Program-made: the position numbers and the translations under genes
The notes under the pieces: generated by a model
Databases searched by the model: none
What the model was told of the DNA's origin: nothing
What the model saw: only the letters and a program-made list of their open reading frames with translations
Shown here: piece after piece, positions 14,908 through 24,802 of the stretch
Layout: each line of letters opens with the position of its first letter
Position numbering within the stretch: the stretch's first letter is position 1
From: Pseudomonas putida
GTDB taxonomy: Bacteria; Pseudomonadota; Gammaproteobacteria; Pseudomonadales; Pseudomonadaceae
Assembly (NCBI RefSeq): GCF_004357765.1
Contig: NZ_SMTE01000007.1
Span: 1 to 64,000, forward strand
Length of the DNA: 64,000 bases
Direction of reading: 5' to 3'

Positions 14908-16200
14908 TCAGTTCTGCTCGGCCACGCTGGATTTGCCCTGGCGGGTATCGATTTCGCCGATCAGGCGTTTGGCCAGCGCCGGGTAGTTCTCGTCGAAGTG
15001 ATGGCCACCGGGCAACTTCAGCCGTTCACCCACTGCGGTCTTGTCGGTGCAGCCACTCTCGTCGGCTTCCTCGACCCCGTACACGCACACCACCTTGGAC
15101 GCCGGCAGCTTGGCCATCTCCGGTCCGGTGGGGGCCTCCTGGCCTTCCTTGCCCAGCCATCCTTCCACTTCGATCTCGAAGCTGCCGCTGCGGGCGAACG
15201 CCAGCAGCACGACCGCGTCGACCCTTTGCTGGTCTTCGGTCGGCAGACGATTGTAGATCGCCGGTAGCACATCGGCACCGAACGAGTAGCCCGCCAGCAC
15301 GAAGCGCTTGGTGCCCCACTTCTGACGATAGTGTTGCATCAGCTCTGACAGGTCGGCAGCGCTTTGCTCTGGGGTCTTGTGTTGCCAGTAATAGCGCAGG
15401 GTGTCGATGCCCACGACCGGATAGCCGAGCTTGGCCATTTCGCCGGCCACGTCACGGTCCAGATCGCGCCAGCCGCCATCGCCGGAGAGAAACAGGGTCA
15501 CGGTGTCGGTGGTTTGACCGGCGGGCACCTCTACCACCGGAATGGCCAAGGCATTGCCGTCACGGCCGACCAGCGCTTGGGTCAGCTGGGCCTTGAGCAC
15601 CTGTGGCAGATGAATGTCGTAGTCGCTGATGCTGGTTTCAGCGTTGGCCTGGTCACGCACGAAAGCGGCACTGGCGTCGTCCGGGTTGTCGTTCCAGGCC
15701 ACGTTCCAATGGCCGTGCGCCGCCGCCTTTGGCAGCGCTGCGGTGCAGCCCGGTTGCTCGAGGCTGAAGTCCACGGAAATGGCCCGGGCCTTGTCGTCGG
15801 ACTGGCTGGTCAACCAGCGCCAGGCCTGGGACGCGCCTGCGCCGATGCCGGCGACCACGGTCGGCTGGCCCGCCAGTTGGCCGATCGCCTGGTTCACGGC
15901 CTGCTGTTGCTGCATGCAGTCGTTGGGCGGCAGGATCACCTGTACCAGTTGCGCTTCGCCAGCCTGGCTCAAATCGAGCAGTTGCTTGTCGGTCAAGGCC
16001 TGTTCCTGGGGGACGCCTATCGCCACCCGGGCCTTGGCGTGCACACCCGGCGTCACGCGGGTCATTTGCAGGCCGTTGACGGTCAGTTGTTCGAGGTGTG
16101 CCTCGGGAGCCGGGCGGGTCCATAGCCAAAAGGCCACGGCACCGGCCGCAGCAGCCAGCAGCAGGGGGATCAGTACATACAGCCAATAGCGTCGGATCAT
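14908..16200 (-). CDS. acvB: AcvB/VirJ-family periplasmic aminoacyl-PG hydrolase
   Basis: A 430-residue exported alpha/beta hydrolase. One N-terminal hydrophobic segment (YWLYVLIPLLLAAAAGAVAFWLW) acts as signal or anchor. The C-terminal catalytic domain has a nucleophile elbow AGYSFGAD near residue 305 and a likely catalytic His in LPGGHHFDENY. In P. aeruginosa and Agrobacterium, homologues next to mprF/lpiA remove the amino acid from alanyl- or lysyl-phosphatidylglycerol, so this should reverse the action of the upstream gene. Its ATG shares one base with the mprF stop (TGATG), showing tight coupling. The aminoacyl group used here cannot be told from sequence. Confidence 0.85.
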   Translation of the reverse strand: MIRRYWLYVLIPLLLAAAAGAVAFWLWTRPAPEAHLEQLTVNGLQMTRVTPGVHAKARVAIGVPQEQALTDKQLLDLSQAGEAQLVQVILPPNDCMQQQQAVNQAIGQLAGQPTVVAGIGAGASQAWRWLTSQSDDKARAISVDFSLEQPGCTAALPKAAAHGHWNVAWNDNPDDASAAFVRDQANAETSISDYDIHLPQVLKAQLTQALVGRDGNALAIPVVEVPAGQTTDTVTLFLSGDGGWRDLDRDVAGEMAKLGYPVVGIDTLRYYWQHKTPEQSAADLSELMQHYRQKWGTKRFVLAGYSFGADVLPAIYNRLPTEDQQRVDAVVLLAFARSGSFEIEVEGWLGKEGQEAPTGPEMAKLPASKVVCVYGVEEADESGCTDKTAVGERLKLPGGHHFDENYPALAKRLIGEIDTRQGKSSVAEQN

Positions 16201-18842
16201 CAACGTTTCACCAGTCCAGTCAGGCCGCCAGCGATCAGGGCGGCGGTGTCAGCCAGTGCCACCAATGGGTCCAACCCGGCTGGCACGGCCATGTAGCGAG
16301 GTTCCCAGTCCGGCTGGAACTTGTCCTTGAAGCGCCGCAGGCCTTGGAAGTTGTAGAGCTGTTCGCCCCGGCGGAACACCATCGAGCCCAGGCGTTGGGT
16401 CAACGGGGCGCCGCGCCGGGGTTGCAGGCCCGACAGCGGCACCATGCCCAGGCTGAAGCGTGCGTAGCCGTGGTTCTTGTAGTGCAGGATCAGGCCGATC
16501 ATCATGAACTCCATGGTCGACTTCGGCGCTTCGGGATGGGCCCGCATCAGGTCGAGGCTGGCCAGTTCGTTGCCATGGGTCTCCAGCAGGTTGGCGAAGG
16601 CCACCGGCCGCCCTTGGAAGCGGATCAGGGCGATACGGAAGTGCTGCAGGTAATCGGGGCTGAAGCGTCCCAGCGAAAAGCCTTTCTCGCGGACGTTCTT
16701 GCCGCCGAGCCAGGCATCGGATATTTCCTTGAGTGCGTCCAGAGGAGCCTGGCCGGGTTCATGGATTTCCAACGTCAAACCATCCCGCCCGCCGCGATTC
16801 CAGGTGTAGCGCAGGTCCTTCATCTCCTTGCCTTTGGCTTCCAGGTCGAAGCGGCGCAGATCGACCCGTGCTTCTTCGCCTAGCTTGAGCGCAGTCAGGC
16901 CGATGTCCATGTAGAACGGCAGGTTCTCCGCCCGTACCTGGTAGAACACTGGGCGTGCATGGTGCAGGTCGCACAGGTCGCGGAACTGCCAGATCATCTC
17001 GGCCCGCTCCTGGGCCGGGCCGATGGGATCGTACAGCGCCACCAGGCTGCGACCACGGCGGGCATACATGAGGAAGGCGTTGTCGTTGGGGTGGAACAGC
17101 AAGGCTTTGTCGCCGCTCAGGGCGAGGCCGCCGTCGGGCTGGTCCGAGGCCAGCAGAATACGATTGGCCCGATGCAGCTCATCGTCATCGGGCAGGTGGA
17201 TGGTCGGTCGTGCGGTGCGCAGCAGCCAGGTCAGCGAGACGATCACCAGCAGCACGGCGCTGCCCATCGCCGCTCGCAGGCCGCGTGGCGCGTCTGCGTC
17301 CAGGGTGAACTGCCACCAGAGCTGATGGCTGTAAGGCACATCCTGATAGGCGAACAGCAACAGCCACACCGAAGCACCGACCACACAAGCGCTGGCCACC
17401 AGGTACACCGGCGAGAAGGGCAGTTCGAGCAAGCGGCTGGGGCGGTAGAACGAACGGCGGAACAAGGCGAGCAGGGCGGCGGTGAAGGTCAGTAGACAGG
17501 CCTCTTCCCAGTCGAAGCCCTTGAGCAACGAAAGCAGTGCCCCGACCAGCAGCAGCACAGTGGTCAACAGCCAGGCGGCGGACAGGCGACGGCGCAGGCC
17601 TTGGGCGAGCAGCAGGCAAAGCACGCCGATCAGGCTGGCGCCGAAGTGCGAAGCATCAATCAACCGATGCGGCACCAAGAAGCCCATATGCTCCAGGCGT
17701 GTGTCGATTTCCGGCGTAGCGCCAGAGAACAGCAGCACCACACCGGAAAGAAACACCAGGATCGCCAGGATCGGTGCCGCCAGGCCCGATGCCGCTTTGA
17801 TCGCCTGGTGGGTGAACAGCAGGCGCCGGGCCTCGTTGGCGAGCAGCAACACGCACGCCGCCAGCAGAGGCAACACGACATAGATCAAGCGGTACAGCAG
17901 CAAGGCCGCAGCCAGCGGCGCGGCACCCAGCTGGTCGGCAAAAGCAGCCAGCAGGATCGCCTCGAAAACGCCGACGCCCCCGGGCACATGGCTGAGCACC
18001 CCAGCGGCCAGGGCCAGCAGGTAGACCAGCACGAAGGCGCCGAACGGTGGCGCTTCGGGCAGAAGCAGATACAACACGGTGGCGGCGGCGGCGACGTCCA
18101 GGGCGGTGATCAGCAGCTGCAATGCGGCCAAACGTGCCCCCGGAAGGCGCAACGTGCGCCGGCCCAGTTGCACCAGCAGGGTGTCGCTGAGTGGTTGTTC
18201 GGTCAGACGCCTCCGGTACAGGCCGATAACCAGTGCGGCAGTGGCGACCAGTACGGCAATGGCGATGCCGGCCAGCACGCTGGCGGGTAGGCGCAATGCT
18301 GCAGCGGCTGCCGGCAGGTTACTCAGGGTTGCAAGGGCTGCCAGTGGCGGCAGTGCGCAGCCGAGCGAGAGGCTGGCGAACACGGTCATGCGTGCGACCT
18401 CTGCAGCGCCTAGACCTTGGCGCGCATACAGGCGATAGCGTACCGATCCACCGGAAAGCATCGACAAGCCAATGGCATTGCCGATAGCGAAGGCGCTGAA
18501 GCCGCCCAGCAGGAGGCTGCGCGTGGGCAGCTTCACCCCGGCATAACGGCTGGCCGACCATTCATAACCAAGCAGAATCGCGAAGCCGACCAAGGTAGCC
18601 AGGAAGGCGCCCAGCAGCGATGCGCTCGGCACGCTGAGCATGGCGTCGTGCAAGGCGTCCAGGTCAAGTTCGCTGAGCAGGTGACGGCAGGCGATCAACG
18701 CCAGGGCGAACAGCAGCAAGGTGACTGCCAGTCCGATGGGTTGCCGGTAGCGACTGACGCGCTCGAGCAATGGCAGGCGTTGAGCAACTGCAGGAAGCGC
18801 GGCAGCCAAGGGCGTCGTATGTTCTGGTTGATTGGAAGTCAT
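16200..18842 (-). CDS. mprF: Aminoacyl-phosphatidylglycerol synthase/flippase MprF
   Basis: An 880-residue membrane enzyme. Residues about 30-540 carry many membrane helices, including the flippase part (GGFSAFAIGNAIGLSMLSGGSVRYRLY; HVPGGVGVFEAILLA). Residues about 550-860 form the cytosolic DUF2156 synthase domain (DPIGPAQERAEMIWQF; RDGLTLEIHEPG; ANLLETHGNELASLDLMR). It transfers an amino acid from aminoacyl-tRNA to phosphatidylglycerol and flips the product, lowering surface negative charge and helping against cationic peptides and acid. Length matches the alanyl-PG synthase of P. aeruginosa. It is transcribed ahead of acvB. Confidence 0.93.
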   Translation of the reverse strand: MTSNQPEHTTPLAAALPAVAQRLPLLERVSRYRQPIGLAVTLLLFALALIACRHLLSELDLDALHDAMLSVPSASLLGAFLATLVGFAILLGYEWSASRYAGVKLPTRSLLLGGFSAFAIGNAIGLSMLSGGSVRYRLYARQGLGAAEVARMTVFASLSLGCALPPLAALATLSNLPAAAAALRLPASVLAGIAIAVLVATAALVIGLYRRRLTEQPLSDTLLVQLGRRTLRLPGARLAALQLLITALDVAAAATVLYLLLPEAPPFGAFVLVYLLALAAGVLSHVPGGVGVFEAILLAAFADQLGAAPLAAALLLYRLIYVVLPLLAACVLLLANEARRLLFTHQAIKAASGLAAPILAILVFLSGVVLLFSGATPEIDTRLEHMGFLVPHRLIDASHFGASLIGVLCLLLAQGLRRRLSAAWLLTTVLLLVGALLSLLKGFDWEEACLLTFTAALLALFRRSFYRPSRLLELPFSPVYLVASACVVGASVWLLLFAYQDVPYSHQLWWQFTLDADAPRGLRAAMGSAVLLVIVSLTWLLRTARPTIHLPDDDELHRANRILLASDQPDGGLALSGDKALLFHPNDNAFLMYARRGRSLVALYDPIGPAQERAEMIWQFRDLCDLHHARPVFYQVRAENLPFYMDIGLTALKLGEEARVDLRRFDLEAKGKEMKDLRYTWNRGGRDGLTLEIHEPGQAPLDALKEISDAWLGGKNVREKGFSLGRFSPDYLQHFRIALIRFQGRPVAFANLLETHGNELASLDLMRAHPEAPKSTMEFMMIGLILHYKNHGYARFSLGMVPLSGLQPRRGAPLTQRLGSMVFRRGEQLYNFQGLRRFKDKFQPDWEPRYMAVPAGLDPLVALADTAALIAGGLTGLVKR

Positions 18843-19040
18843 GGGTTACCCCGGGCCTGAAGCGCGAGGTTGGGGGAGGGTGCGGCCAATTGAAAATCCC
18901 TTTGGAAAACGTATCCAGATATTACTCCTGGCGGAGACGCTTTCAGCTGTCCGCCCGGGTTAAAGATAGTTCATGCTCAGGGCAGATCTTCAAGCCAGGT
19001 GCTGGGCAGAGGGGCGTGGGATTTTCAAATGACGAAAACA

Positions 19041-19076
19041 ACAACGCCCACGCTGTTTTCACAGTGTGGGCGTTGT
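19041..19076 (-). terminator. Terminator after proximal tRNA-fMet
   Basis: ACAACGCCCACGCTG and CAGTGTGGGCGTTGT pair across a 6-nt loop just downstream of the tRNA gene. Confidence 0.8.
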
Positions 19077-19086
19077 TCTGACGATA

Positions 19087-19163
<77 letters not shown>

Positions 19164-19175
19164 TCAGTGGTGCGC

Positions 19176-19203
19176 ATTCTACAGTTTGGCTGATGGGTGT
19201 CAA
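19176..19203 (-). promoter_or_regulatory. Promoter of tRNA-fMet copy 1
   Basis: TTGACA, 16 nt, TAGAAT on the minus strand, 12 nt before the mature 5' end; close to consensus. Confidence 0.8.
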
Positions 19204-19258
19204 GCGCTAACTGTTGATTTTTCGCTATTTTTTTTTGCGCCTTTTGGCGAGGCAAAGA

Positions 19259-19288
19259 AAAAGGCCACTGTCTGAACAGTGGCCTTTT
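19259..19288 (-). terminator. Terminator after distal tRNA-fMet
   Basis: AAAAGGCCACTG, 6-nt loop, CAGTGGCCTTTT; perfect 12-bp stem. Confidence 0.9.
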
Positions 19289-19296
19289 CTTGAATC

Positions 19297-19373
<77 letters not shown>

Positions 19374-19386
19374 CCTGTGGAATCGA

Positions 19387-19414
19387 ATTCTACGGATTTC
19401 CGCTGGGGTGTCAA
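19387..19414 (-). promoter_or_regulatory. Promoter of tRNA-fMet copy 2
   Basis: TTGACA, 16 nt, TAGAAT on the minus strand, with the same geometry as the first copy. Confidence 0.8.
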
Positions 19415-19557
19415 GCGTTAATGTGAAAAAAACCTTTTTCGTTCAGAAACTTAGCGCCGAAATCTGGCTTGCAGCTCAGGCGCCACGGGGCTTGTAGGCC
19501 GATTGTCGTGCCGCGCTGTGCGTGGACTGTCTTGGCAATAGCTCCATGCGGTACTAT

Positions 19558-19573
19558 CTGTATGAATTTACAG
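19558..19573 (+). promoter_or_regulatory. LexA box upstream of dinB
   Basis: CTGTATGAATTTACAG fits CTGT-N8-ACAG and lies 15 nt before the dinB start, as expected for an SOS-regulated polymerase gene. Confidence 0.8.
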
Positions 19574-19588
19574 TGCTGGCGAGCATCC

Positions 19589-20653
19589 ATGTCATTGCGC
19601 AAAATCATCCATGTCGACTGCGATTGCTTCTACGCCGCGATCGAGATGCGCGATGACCCGCAATTGGCGGGCCGCCCGATGGCGGTGGGCGGCTCGGCGG
19701 ACCGCCGTGGCGTGATCGCCACGTGCAACTATGAGGCGCGCGCTTATGGTGTGCGTTCGGCGATGTCCTCTCGGCATGCGCTCAAGTTGTGTCCGGACCT
19801 GGTGATCGTCAAGCCACGTTTCGATGCCTACCGTGAGGCTTCCCGCGAGATCCATGCGATCTTCCGCGACTACACCGAGATCATCGAGCCGCTTTCGCTG
19901 GATGAGGCTTACCTCGACGTCAGCGACAGTCAGTGGTTTTCCGGTAGTGCTACACGCATTGCCGAGGACATCCGTCGGCGGGTTGCCCGGACCTTGCATA
20001 TCACCGTCTCGGCGGGGGTGGCGCCTAACAAGTTCCTGGCCAAGATCGCCAGTGACTGGCGTAAGCCCAATGGCCTTTTCGTGATCACCCCGGGAGAGGT
20101 CGAAGCCTTCGTCGCTGCTTTGCCGGTCGCCCGGCTGCACGGCGTGGGCAAGGTGACGGCCGACAAGCTGGCGCGGCTGGGCATCGATAATTGCCTGCAG
20201 TTGCGTGACTGGCCGCGATTGTCGCTGGTGCGGGAGTTCGGCACCTTTGGCGAGCGTTTATGGGGATTGGCGCGGGGCATTGATGAGCGTGCCGTACACA
20301 ATGACAGCCGTCGACAATCGGTCAGTGTAGAAAACACCTATGACGCTGACCTGCCAGACCTGGCCAGTTGCCTGGAGCGCCTGCCGGATCTTCTGGCCAG
20401 CCTGAACGAGCGGATCGAACGCATGGACAGCAGCTACCGTCCGGACAAGCCGTTCGTCAAGGTCAAGTTCCATGATTTCAGCCAGACGACCCTGGAACAG
20501 GCCGGGGCCGGTCGCGACTTGGAAAGCTATCGGCAGTTGCTGGGGCAGGCATTCGCCCGAGGCGGCAAACCGGTGCGCTTGCTCGGCGTGGGGGTGAGGC
20601 TGCGCGATCTGCGCGGGGCGCATGAGCAGTTGGAGCTGTTTCCTTATAAATGA
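19589..20653 (+). CDS. dinB: DNA polymerase IV
   Basis: A 354-residue Y-family translesion polymerase. The catalytic DCDCFYAAIE motif is at residues 10-19 and the second acidic motif LDEAYLDVSD near 100. The helix-hairpin-helix (GVGKVTADKLARLGI) and the little-finger domain follow, ending in ELFPYK, a beta-clamp-binding-like tail. The ATG giving MSLRKIIHVD is chosen because it begins the conserved domain and lies just after the LexA box; a longer upstream frame would place the operator inside the coding region. Expected to be induced by DNA damage. Confidence 0.96.
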   Translation: MSLRKIIHVDCDCFYAAIEMRDDPQLAGRPMAVGGSADRRGVIATCNYEARAYGVRSAMSSRHALKLCPDLVIVKPRFDAYREASREIHAIFRDYTEIIEPLSLDEAYLDVSDSQWFSGSATRIAEDIRRRVARTLHITVSAGVAPNKFLAKIASDWRKPNGLFVITPGEVEAFVAALPVARLHGVGKVTADKLARLGIDNCLQLRDWPRLSLVREFGTFGERLWGLARGIDERAVHNDSRRQSVSVENTYDADLPDLASCLERLPDLLASLNERIERMDSSYRPDKPFVKVKFHDFSQTTLEQAGAGRDLESYRQLLGQAFARGGKPVRLLGVGVRLRDLRGAHEQLELFPYK

Positions 20654-20656
20654 AAA

Positions 20657-20673
20657 GGGCCGCATCGCGGCCC
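20657..20673. terminator. Hairpin between dinB and the convergent lipoprotein gene
   Basis: GGGCCGC-ATC-GCGGCCC preceded by AAAA; a compact bidirectional terminator. Confidence 0.7.
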
Positions 20674-20680
20674 TCGTTGA

Positions 20681-21634
20681 TCATTGCATGCCGGGATCAG
20701 CTACCAGGCGCCCGGTGGCCTTGGTCAAGGCCTGCAGGAAATCCTCCTGCAGTTCCGGGTCGTTGCGGGTCAGTTCGATGAGGCTTTGCTCCATCTCGCT
20801 GGCTTCCTCTTCCAGACCCAGCTCGGACAGACGCTTGACCCTGTGCACCCACTGTCCCACGTCGTCGTCTTCGAGATCATCGAAGATCAGTTCATGGGCT
20901 TCGAGCAGCTTGTTTCGCAAGTTGGCGCTGACCAGCAGGCTGGCATCGCCACGTACCGCGTTGTCCTCGTCGAGTACCTGTAGATGCAAGGTGCCGACGT
21001 GGTTGAGGTTCTGCTCGGAGAACGGGCTGTCGAGCAGGTTCAGGCGCAGCACGCCATTACGGTCGGTCGTCAGCTCGTGGGTCATCTTGCCAGCCTTGAC
21101 CTCCACCAGTCGCTCGCTCCACGGCAGGCTGCTGGACTCCTCACGCTTGTCCTTCTGCACTTCGCTGACCGCAGCCAGGTTCTGCTGGGCGCGGCCATTG
21201 GACTGCACGTTCATGAACGGGTTGAGTCCAGCCACACCATAGCTCAGCCAGTCATGGGTCACGCTTTCCGGCAGGTTCCCCAAAGCGAACACGTTGACCA
21301 CATTGGCGCCGACACCGGCCACCACGGCCACCGCGCCCAGCGGAATCTCGTAGATCTCGCGCCAGGGCTGGTAAGGCGTGTAGCGATCGTAGCGTCGGGT
21401 CACTTCGAACTCGGTGACTTCGAAGCGTTTTTCCTCATGGACACGCACGCGCCGTTGCGGGAGCTCCATTACCTTCGGCTCGCCGACATCGATCTGCAGG
21501 GTATGTTCGAGCAGCTTGCGCTCGACGCGCTCCTCATGCTCGCTGCGCTGGGACATCTGGTTGGCGCAGCCGCTGACGAGCAGGGTGCCGCACAAGGCGG
21601 CCCCCCCCAGGGTAAAGGTACTTCGCTTGGACAT
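20681..21634 (-). CDS. Conserved lipoprotein, unknown function
   Basis: A 317-residue predicted lipoprotein with signal peptide and lipobox LLVSGC (Cys near 24). A soluble region rich in Glu and Arg follows (SEHEERVERKLLEHTL; RVRVHEEKRFEVTEFEVTRRYDRYTPYQPWREIYEIP), then a hydrophobic GAVAVVAGVGANVVNVFALG segment and a helical acidic C-terminus. No enzymatic motif is seen. It starts about 20 nt after proS and is probably co-transcribed with it, as in related pseudomonads. ATG is preferred over a GTG 6 nt upstream; the choice does not affect the lipobox. Confidence 0.75.
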   Translation of the reverse strand: MSKRSTFTLGGAALCGTLLVSGCANQMSQRSEHEERVERKLLEHTLQIDVGEPKVMELPQRRVRVHEEKRFEVTEFEVTRRYDRYTPYQPWREIYEIPLGAVAVVAGVGANVVNVFALGNLPESVTHDWLSYGVAGLNPFMNVQSNGRAQQNLAAVSEVQKDKREESSSLPWSERLVEVKAGKMTHELTTDRNGVLRLNLLDSPFSEQNLNHVGTLHLQVLDEDNAVRGDASLLVSANLRNKLLEAHELIFDDLEDDDVGQWVHRVKRLSELGLEEEASEMEQSLIELTRNDPELQEDFLQALTKATGRLVADPGMQ

Positions 21635-21654
21635 GATCACTCGTGCATTGATTA

Positions 21655-23370
21655 TCAGCGGCGGACGCGGGCCTGCAGGAAGGTCAGCACCTCATTGAGC
21701 GCAAGCGCCTGGGCGTCCTGCTCGGTGCGATGCTTGTACTCCAGGTTGCCTTCGGCCAGGCCGCGGTCGCTGACGACGATGCGGTGCGGGATGCCGATCA
21801 GCTCCATGTCGGCGAACTTGATGCCGGGGCTGGTCTTCTTGTCGCGGTCGTCGAGCAGTACTTCGTAACCGGCGGCGGTCAGTTCGGCGTACAGTTTGTC
21901 GGTCGCCTCGCGGACCACGTCGGTTTCGTAGCGCAGCGGTACCAGGGCGATCTGGAACGGTGCCAGAGCGTCGTTCCAGATGATGCCTTTGTCGTCGTAG
22001 CTTTGCTCGATGGCGGCGGCGACCACGCGCGATACGCCAATGCCGTAGCAGCCCATGGACAGGGTAACCGGCTTGCCGTTTTCGCCAAGCACCTGGCACT
22101 TGAGCGCCTCGCTGTATTTGGTGCCGAGCTGGAAGATGTGGCCAACCTCGATGCCGCGCTTGATTACCAGGGTGCCCTGGCCATCCGGGCTCGGGTCGCC
22201 CTCCACGACGTTGCGCAGGTCGGCGACCTGAGGAACTGGCAGGTCACGCTCCCAGTTGACGCCGAAGTAGTGCTTGTCGTCGATGTTGGCGCCGATGCCG
22301 AAGTCGCTCATGAGGGCGACCGAGCGGTCGATCACGCACTCCAGAGGCAAATTCAGTGGGCCCAGCGAACCTGCGCCGGCACCGATGGCCTCGCGCAGCT
22401 CGGCATCGGTGGCCATGACCAGCGGGTCGGCGACCTGCTCCAGTTTGGCAGCCTTGATTTCGTTCAGCTCGTGGTCGCCGCGGACGATCAGGGCGACCAG
22501 CTTGCCTTCCTCGGCGCCGCGCACGATCAGGGTCTTGACGGTCTTTTCGATTGGCAGGCCGTGGTTTTCCACCAGTTGCGCGATGGTCTTGGCATCTGGG
22601 GTGTCGACCAGACGCAGCTCCTCGGTAGGCGCCGGGCGTACGGTTTCACGCGGGATGGCCTCGGCCTTCTCGATGTTGGCGGCGTAGTCGGAGCTGTCGC
22701 TGAAGATCACGTCGTCTTCGCCGGATTCGGCCAGCACGTGGAACTCGTGGGAGTAGCTACCACCGATGGAGCCGGTATCGGCCTGCACCGGGCGGAAGTC
22801 CAGGCCCAGGCGGGTGAAGATGTTGGTGTAAGCCTGGTGCATGCGGTCGTAGGTTTCCTGCAGGGAAGCCTGGTCGGCATGGAAGGAGTAGGCGTCCTTC
22901 ATGATGAATTCGCGTCCGCGCATCAGGCCGAAGCGTGGGCGGATCTCGTCACGGAATTTGGTCTGGATCTGGTACATGTTGAGCGGCAGCTGTTTATAGC
23001 TGGACAGCTCGTTGCGGGCCAGGTCGGTGATGACCTCTTCATGGGTCGGGCCTACGCAGAAGTCGCGCTGGTGGCGGTCCTTCAGGCGCAGCAGCTCTGG
23101 GCCATACTGCTCCCAGCGACCGGATTCCTGCCACAGTTCGGCAGGCTGAATGCTCGGCATCAGCACTTCCAGGGCGCCCGCTGCGTTCATTTCCTCGCGG
23201 ACCACGTTCTCGACCTTGCGCATGACCCGCAAGCCCATCGGCAGCCAGGTGTACAGGCCGGAGGCCAGTTTGCGGATCATGCCGGCGCGCAGCATGAGCT
23301 GGTGGCTGATGACCACTGCATCGGCAGGGGTTTCTTTCTGGGTGGCGAGCAAATATTGACTGGTGCGCAT
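21655..23370 (-). CDS. proS: Prolyl-tRNA synthetase
   Basis: A 571-residue class II synthetase that charges tRNA-Pro. N-terminal catalytic domain with motif 2/3 elements ([46 protein letters not shown]), an inserted cis-editing domain (about 230-390) that hydrolyses Ala-tRNA-Pro, then [20 protein letters not shown] and the anticodon-binding domain. This is the bacterial ProS form, of full length. It heads a small operon with the lipoprotein gene. Confidence 0.97.
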   Translation of the reverse strand: MRTSQYLLATQKETPADAVVISHQLMLRAGMIRKLASGLYTWLPMGLRVMRKVENVVREEMNAAGALEVLMPSIQPAELWQESGRWEQYGPELLRLKDRHQRDFCVGPTHEEVITDLARNELSSYKQLPLNMYQIQTKFRDEIRPRFGLMRGREFIMKDAYSFHADQASLQETYDRMHQAYTNIFTRLGLDFRPVQADTGSIGGSYSHEFHVLAESGEDDVIFSDSSDYAANIEKAEAIPRETVRPAPTEELRLVDTPDAKTIAQLVENHGLPIEKTVKTLIVRGAEEGKLVALIVRGDHELNEIKAAKLEQVADPLVMATDAELREAIGAGAGSLGPLNLPLECVIDRSVALMSDFGIGANIDDKHYFGVNWERDLPVPQVADLRNVVEGDPSPDGQGTLVIKRGIEVGHIFQLGTKYSEALKCQVLGENGKPVTLSMGCYGIGVSRVVAAAIEQSYDDKGIIWNDALAPFQIALVPLRYETDVVREATDKLYAELTAAGYEVLLDDRDKKTSPGIKFADMELIGIPHRIVVSDRGLAEGNLEYKHRTEQDAQALALNEVLTFLQARVRR

Positions 23371-23476
23371 GGTGGGCCGTGTCGATTGCCTAAGACATTG
23401 AAATGACCCCGCATTGTACGGGGGCGAAACGAAGGCGTACAGGATGCCCCAGGGCGGGGCGCTTGTCAGCCAAGAA

Positions 23477-23505
23477 AAAGCCCGGCGGGATAGCCGGGCT
23501 CTTTC
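23477..23505. terminator. Terminator of the OprD porin gene
   Basis: AGCCCGGC, 6-nt loop, GCCGGGCT with A-rich and T-rich flanks, between oprD and proS. Confidence 0.8.
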
Positions 23506-23530
23506 AGGTGCGGGGCACTATAAGCCAGGC

Positions 23531-24802
23531 TTACAGGATGCTCAGCGGGTACTCGACGATCAGGCGCAGTTCGTCGATGGACGAGGAACCGTAGTAGACG
23601 CCATCGGAGGAGCGGTAGGTAGCCTGACGCACGCGGAAGCTCAGGTCTTTAGCCGGGCCTTCCTGCAGCACGTACTTGATGTCGACGTCGCGCTCCCATT
23701 CCTTGCCGTTGTTGGTAGTGGCGGTGTTGGCGCCAGTACCACGAACGTAACGAGTCATGAAGCTCAGGCCTGGGATGCCGTACTCGGCAAAGTTCAGGTC
23801 GTAGCGAGCCTGCCAGGATTTTTCGTCTTCGGCGTTGAAGTCGGAACGGGCCACGGAGTTGGCCAGGAATACAGTGCCGCCGCCGTCTACGCCATAGCCG
23901 TAGTCGCCATCACCGGTGACACGTTGGAAGGCCAGGGTGAAGGTGTGGGCGCCGATGTTATAGGCACCGGACAGGCTGAAGGCGCGGTTGTCGAGCTTGG
24001 TCGCGTCGTCTTTGGCGGCGCGCTGCAGGCCCTGGCCATCGCTCTTGGTGTCATAGATGTTGAAGTCGAACACCAGACCTTGATCATCGGAGATCGGCAG
24101 GGCCCAGTTGATGTTGGCGTAGTACTTGCGCCAGTAGTCTTCGACCTTGGAGTAGTACAGGCTGGTGGACAGGTTGTCAGTGAAGGCATAGGTGCCGCCG
24201 AATACGTCGGCGCTCTTCAACTGAAGGCTGTCGCGGTTGGTTTGCTCTTGCGCGGTCAGGCTGGTGAAGCGACCGGCGTTCAGGGTCAGGCCCTTGATCT
24301 CGCTGCTGGTGATCAATGCGCCTTGTGCGATTTCTGGCAGCAAGCGGCTGTCGTCAGTGGCGAACACAGGCAGCGCGGTGAATTGATCGCCGACTTTCAG
24401 TACGGTGTCGGAAATGCGGAATTTGACCGCCGCACCGCCTTTGGAGTAGTCGTCTTGCGAGCGGCCGTCAGAGCCGGTCGGGAACAGGCCGGTACCGGCG
24501 CGGCCTTTGCCGCTGTCCAGTTTCAGGCCGAGCATGCCGATGGCATCGAGACCTACGCCGATGGTGCCCTGGGTGAAGCCCGACTCGTAGGTGCCGAGGA
24601 AGCCCAGACCGGTCTCTTCGCTGCGGCTTGGGCCGGTGTCGTTGTTGCGACGGTCACGGCTGAAGTACAGCATGCGGGTTTTGACGCTCAGCGTGCTGTC
24701 TTCGATGAAACCTTTGGATTCATCCTGAGCAGAGGCGAATGCCAGCTGCGAGGTCCCTGCCGATACTGCCAGGGCGATCATGCTCCACTTCATCACGCGC
24801 AT
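23531..24802 (-). CDS. oprD: OprD-family outer-membrane porin
   Basis: A 423-residue substrate-specific porin. Signal peptide MRVMKWSMIALAVSAGTSQLAFA, then the family start (GFIEDSTLSVKTRMLYFSRD), many amphipathic strands (QGTIGVGLDAIGMLGLKLD; ALPVFATDDSRLLPE) and a final strand ELRLIVEYPLSIL. OprD proteins take up basic amino acids, peptides and, in P. aeruginosa, carbapenems; position next to proS matches the OprD locus of other pseudomonads. AGGAG lies 9 nt upstream. The long region before it contains ArgR-like half-sites, consistent with arginine control. Substrate is inferred from context. Confidence 0.9.
   Translation of the reverse strand: MRVMKWSMIALAVSAGTSQLAFASAQDESKGFIEDSTLSVKTRMLYFSRDRRNNDTGPSRSEETGLGFLGTYESGFTQGTIGVGLDAIGMLGLKLDSGKGRAGTGLFPTGSDGRSQDDYSKGGAAVKFRISDTVLKVGDQFTALPVFATDDSRLLPEIAQGALITSSEIKGLTLNAGRFTSLTAQEQTNRDSLQLKSADVFGGTYAFTDNLSTSLYYSKVEDYWRKYYANINWALPISDDQGLVFDFNIYDTKSDGQGLQRAAKDDATKLDNRAFSLSGAYNIGAHTFTLAFQRVTGDGDYGYGVDGGGTVFLANSVARSDFNAEDEKSWQARYDLNFAEYGIPGLSFMTRYVRGTGANTATTNNGKEWERDVDIKYVLQEGPAKDLSFRVRQATYRSSDGVYYGSSSIDELRLIVEYPLSIL

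Noticed and set aside
21730-23406. Plus-strand open frame over proS
   Set aside because: Shadow of proS with no recognisable domain.
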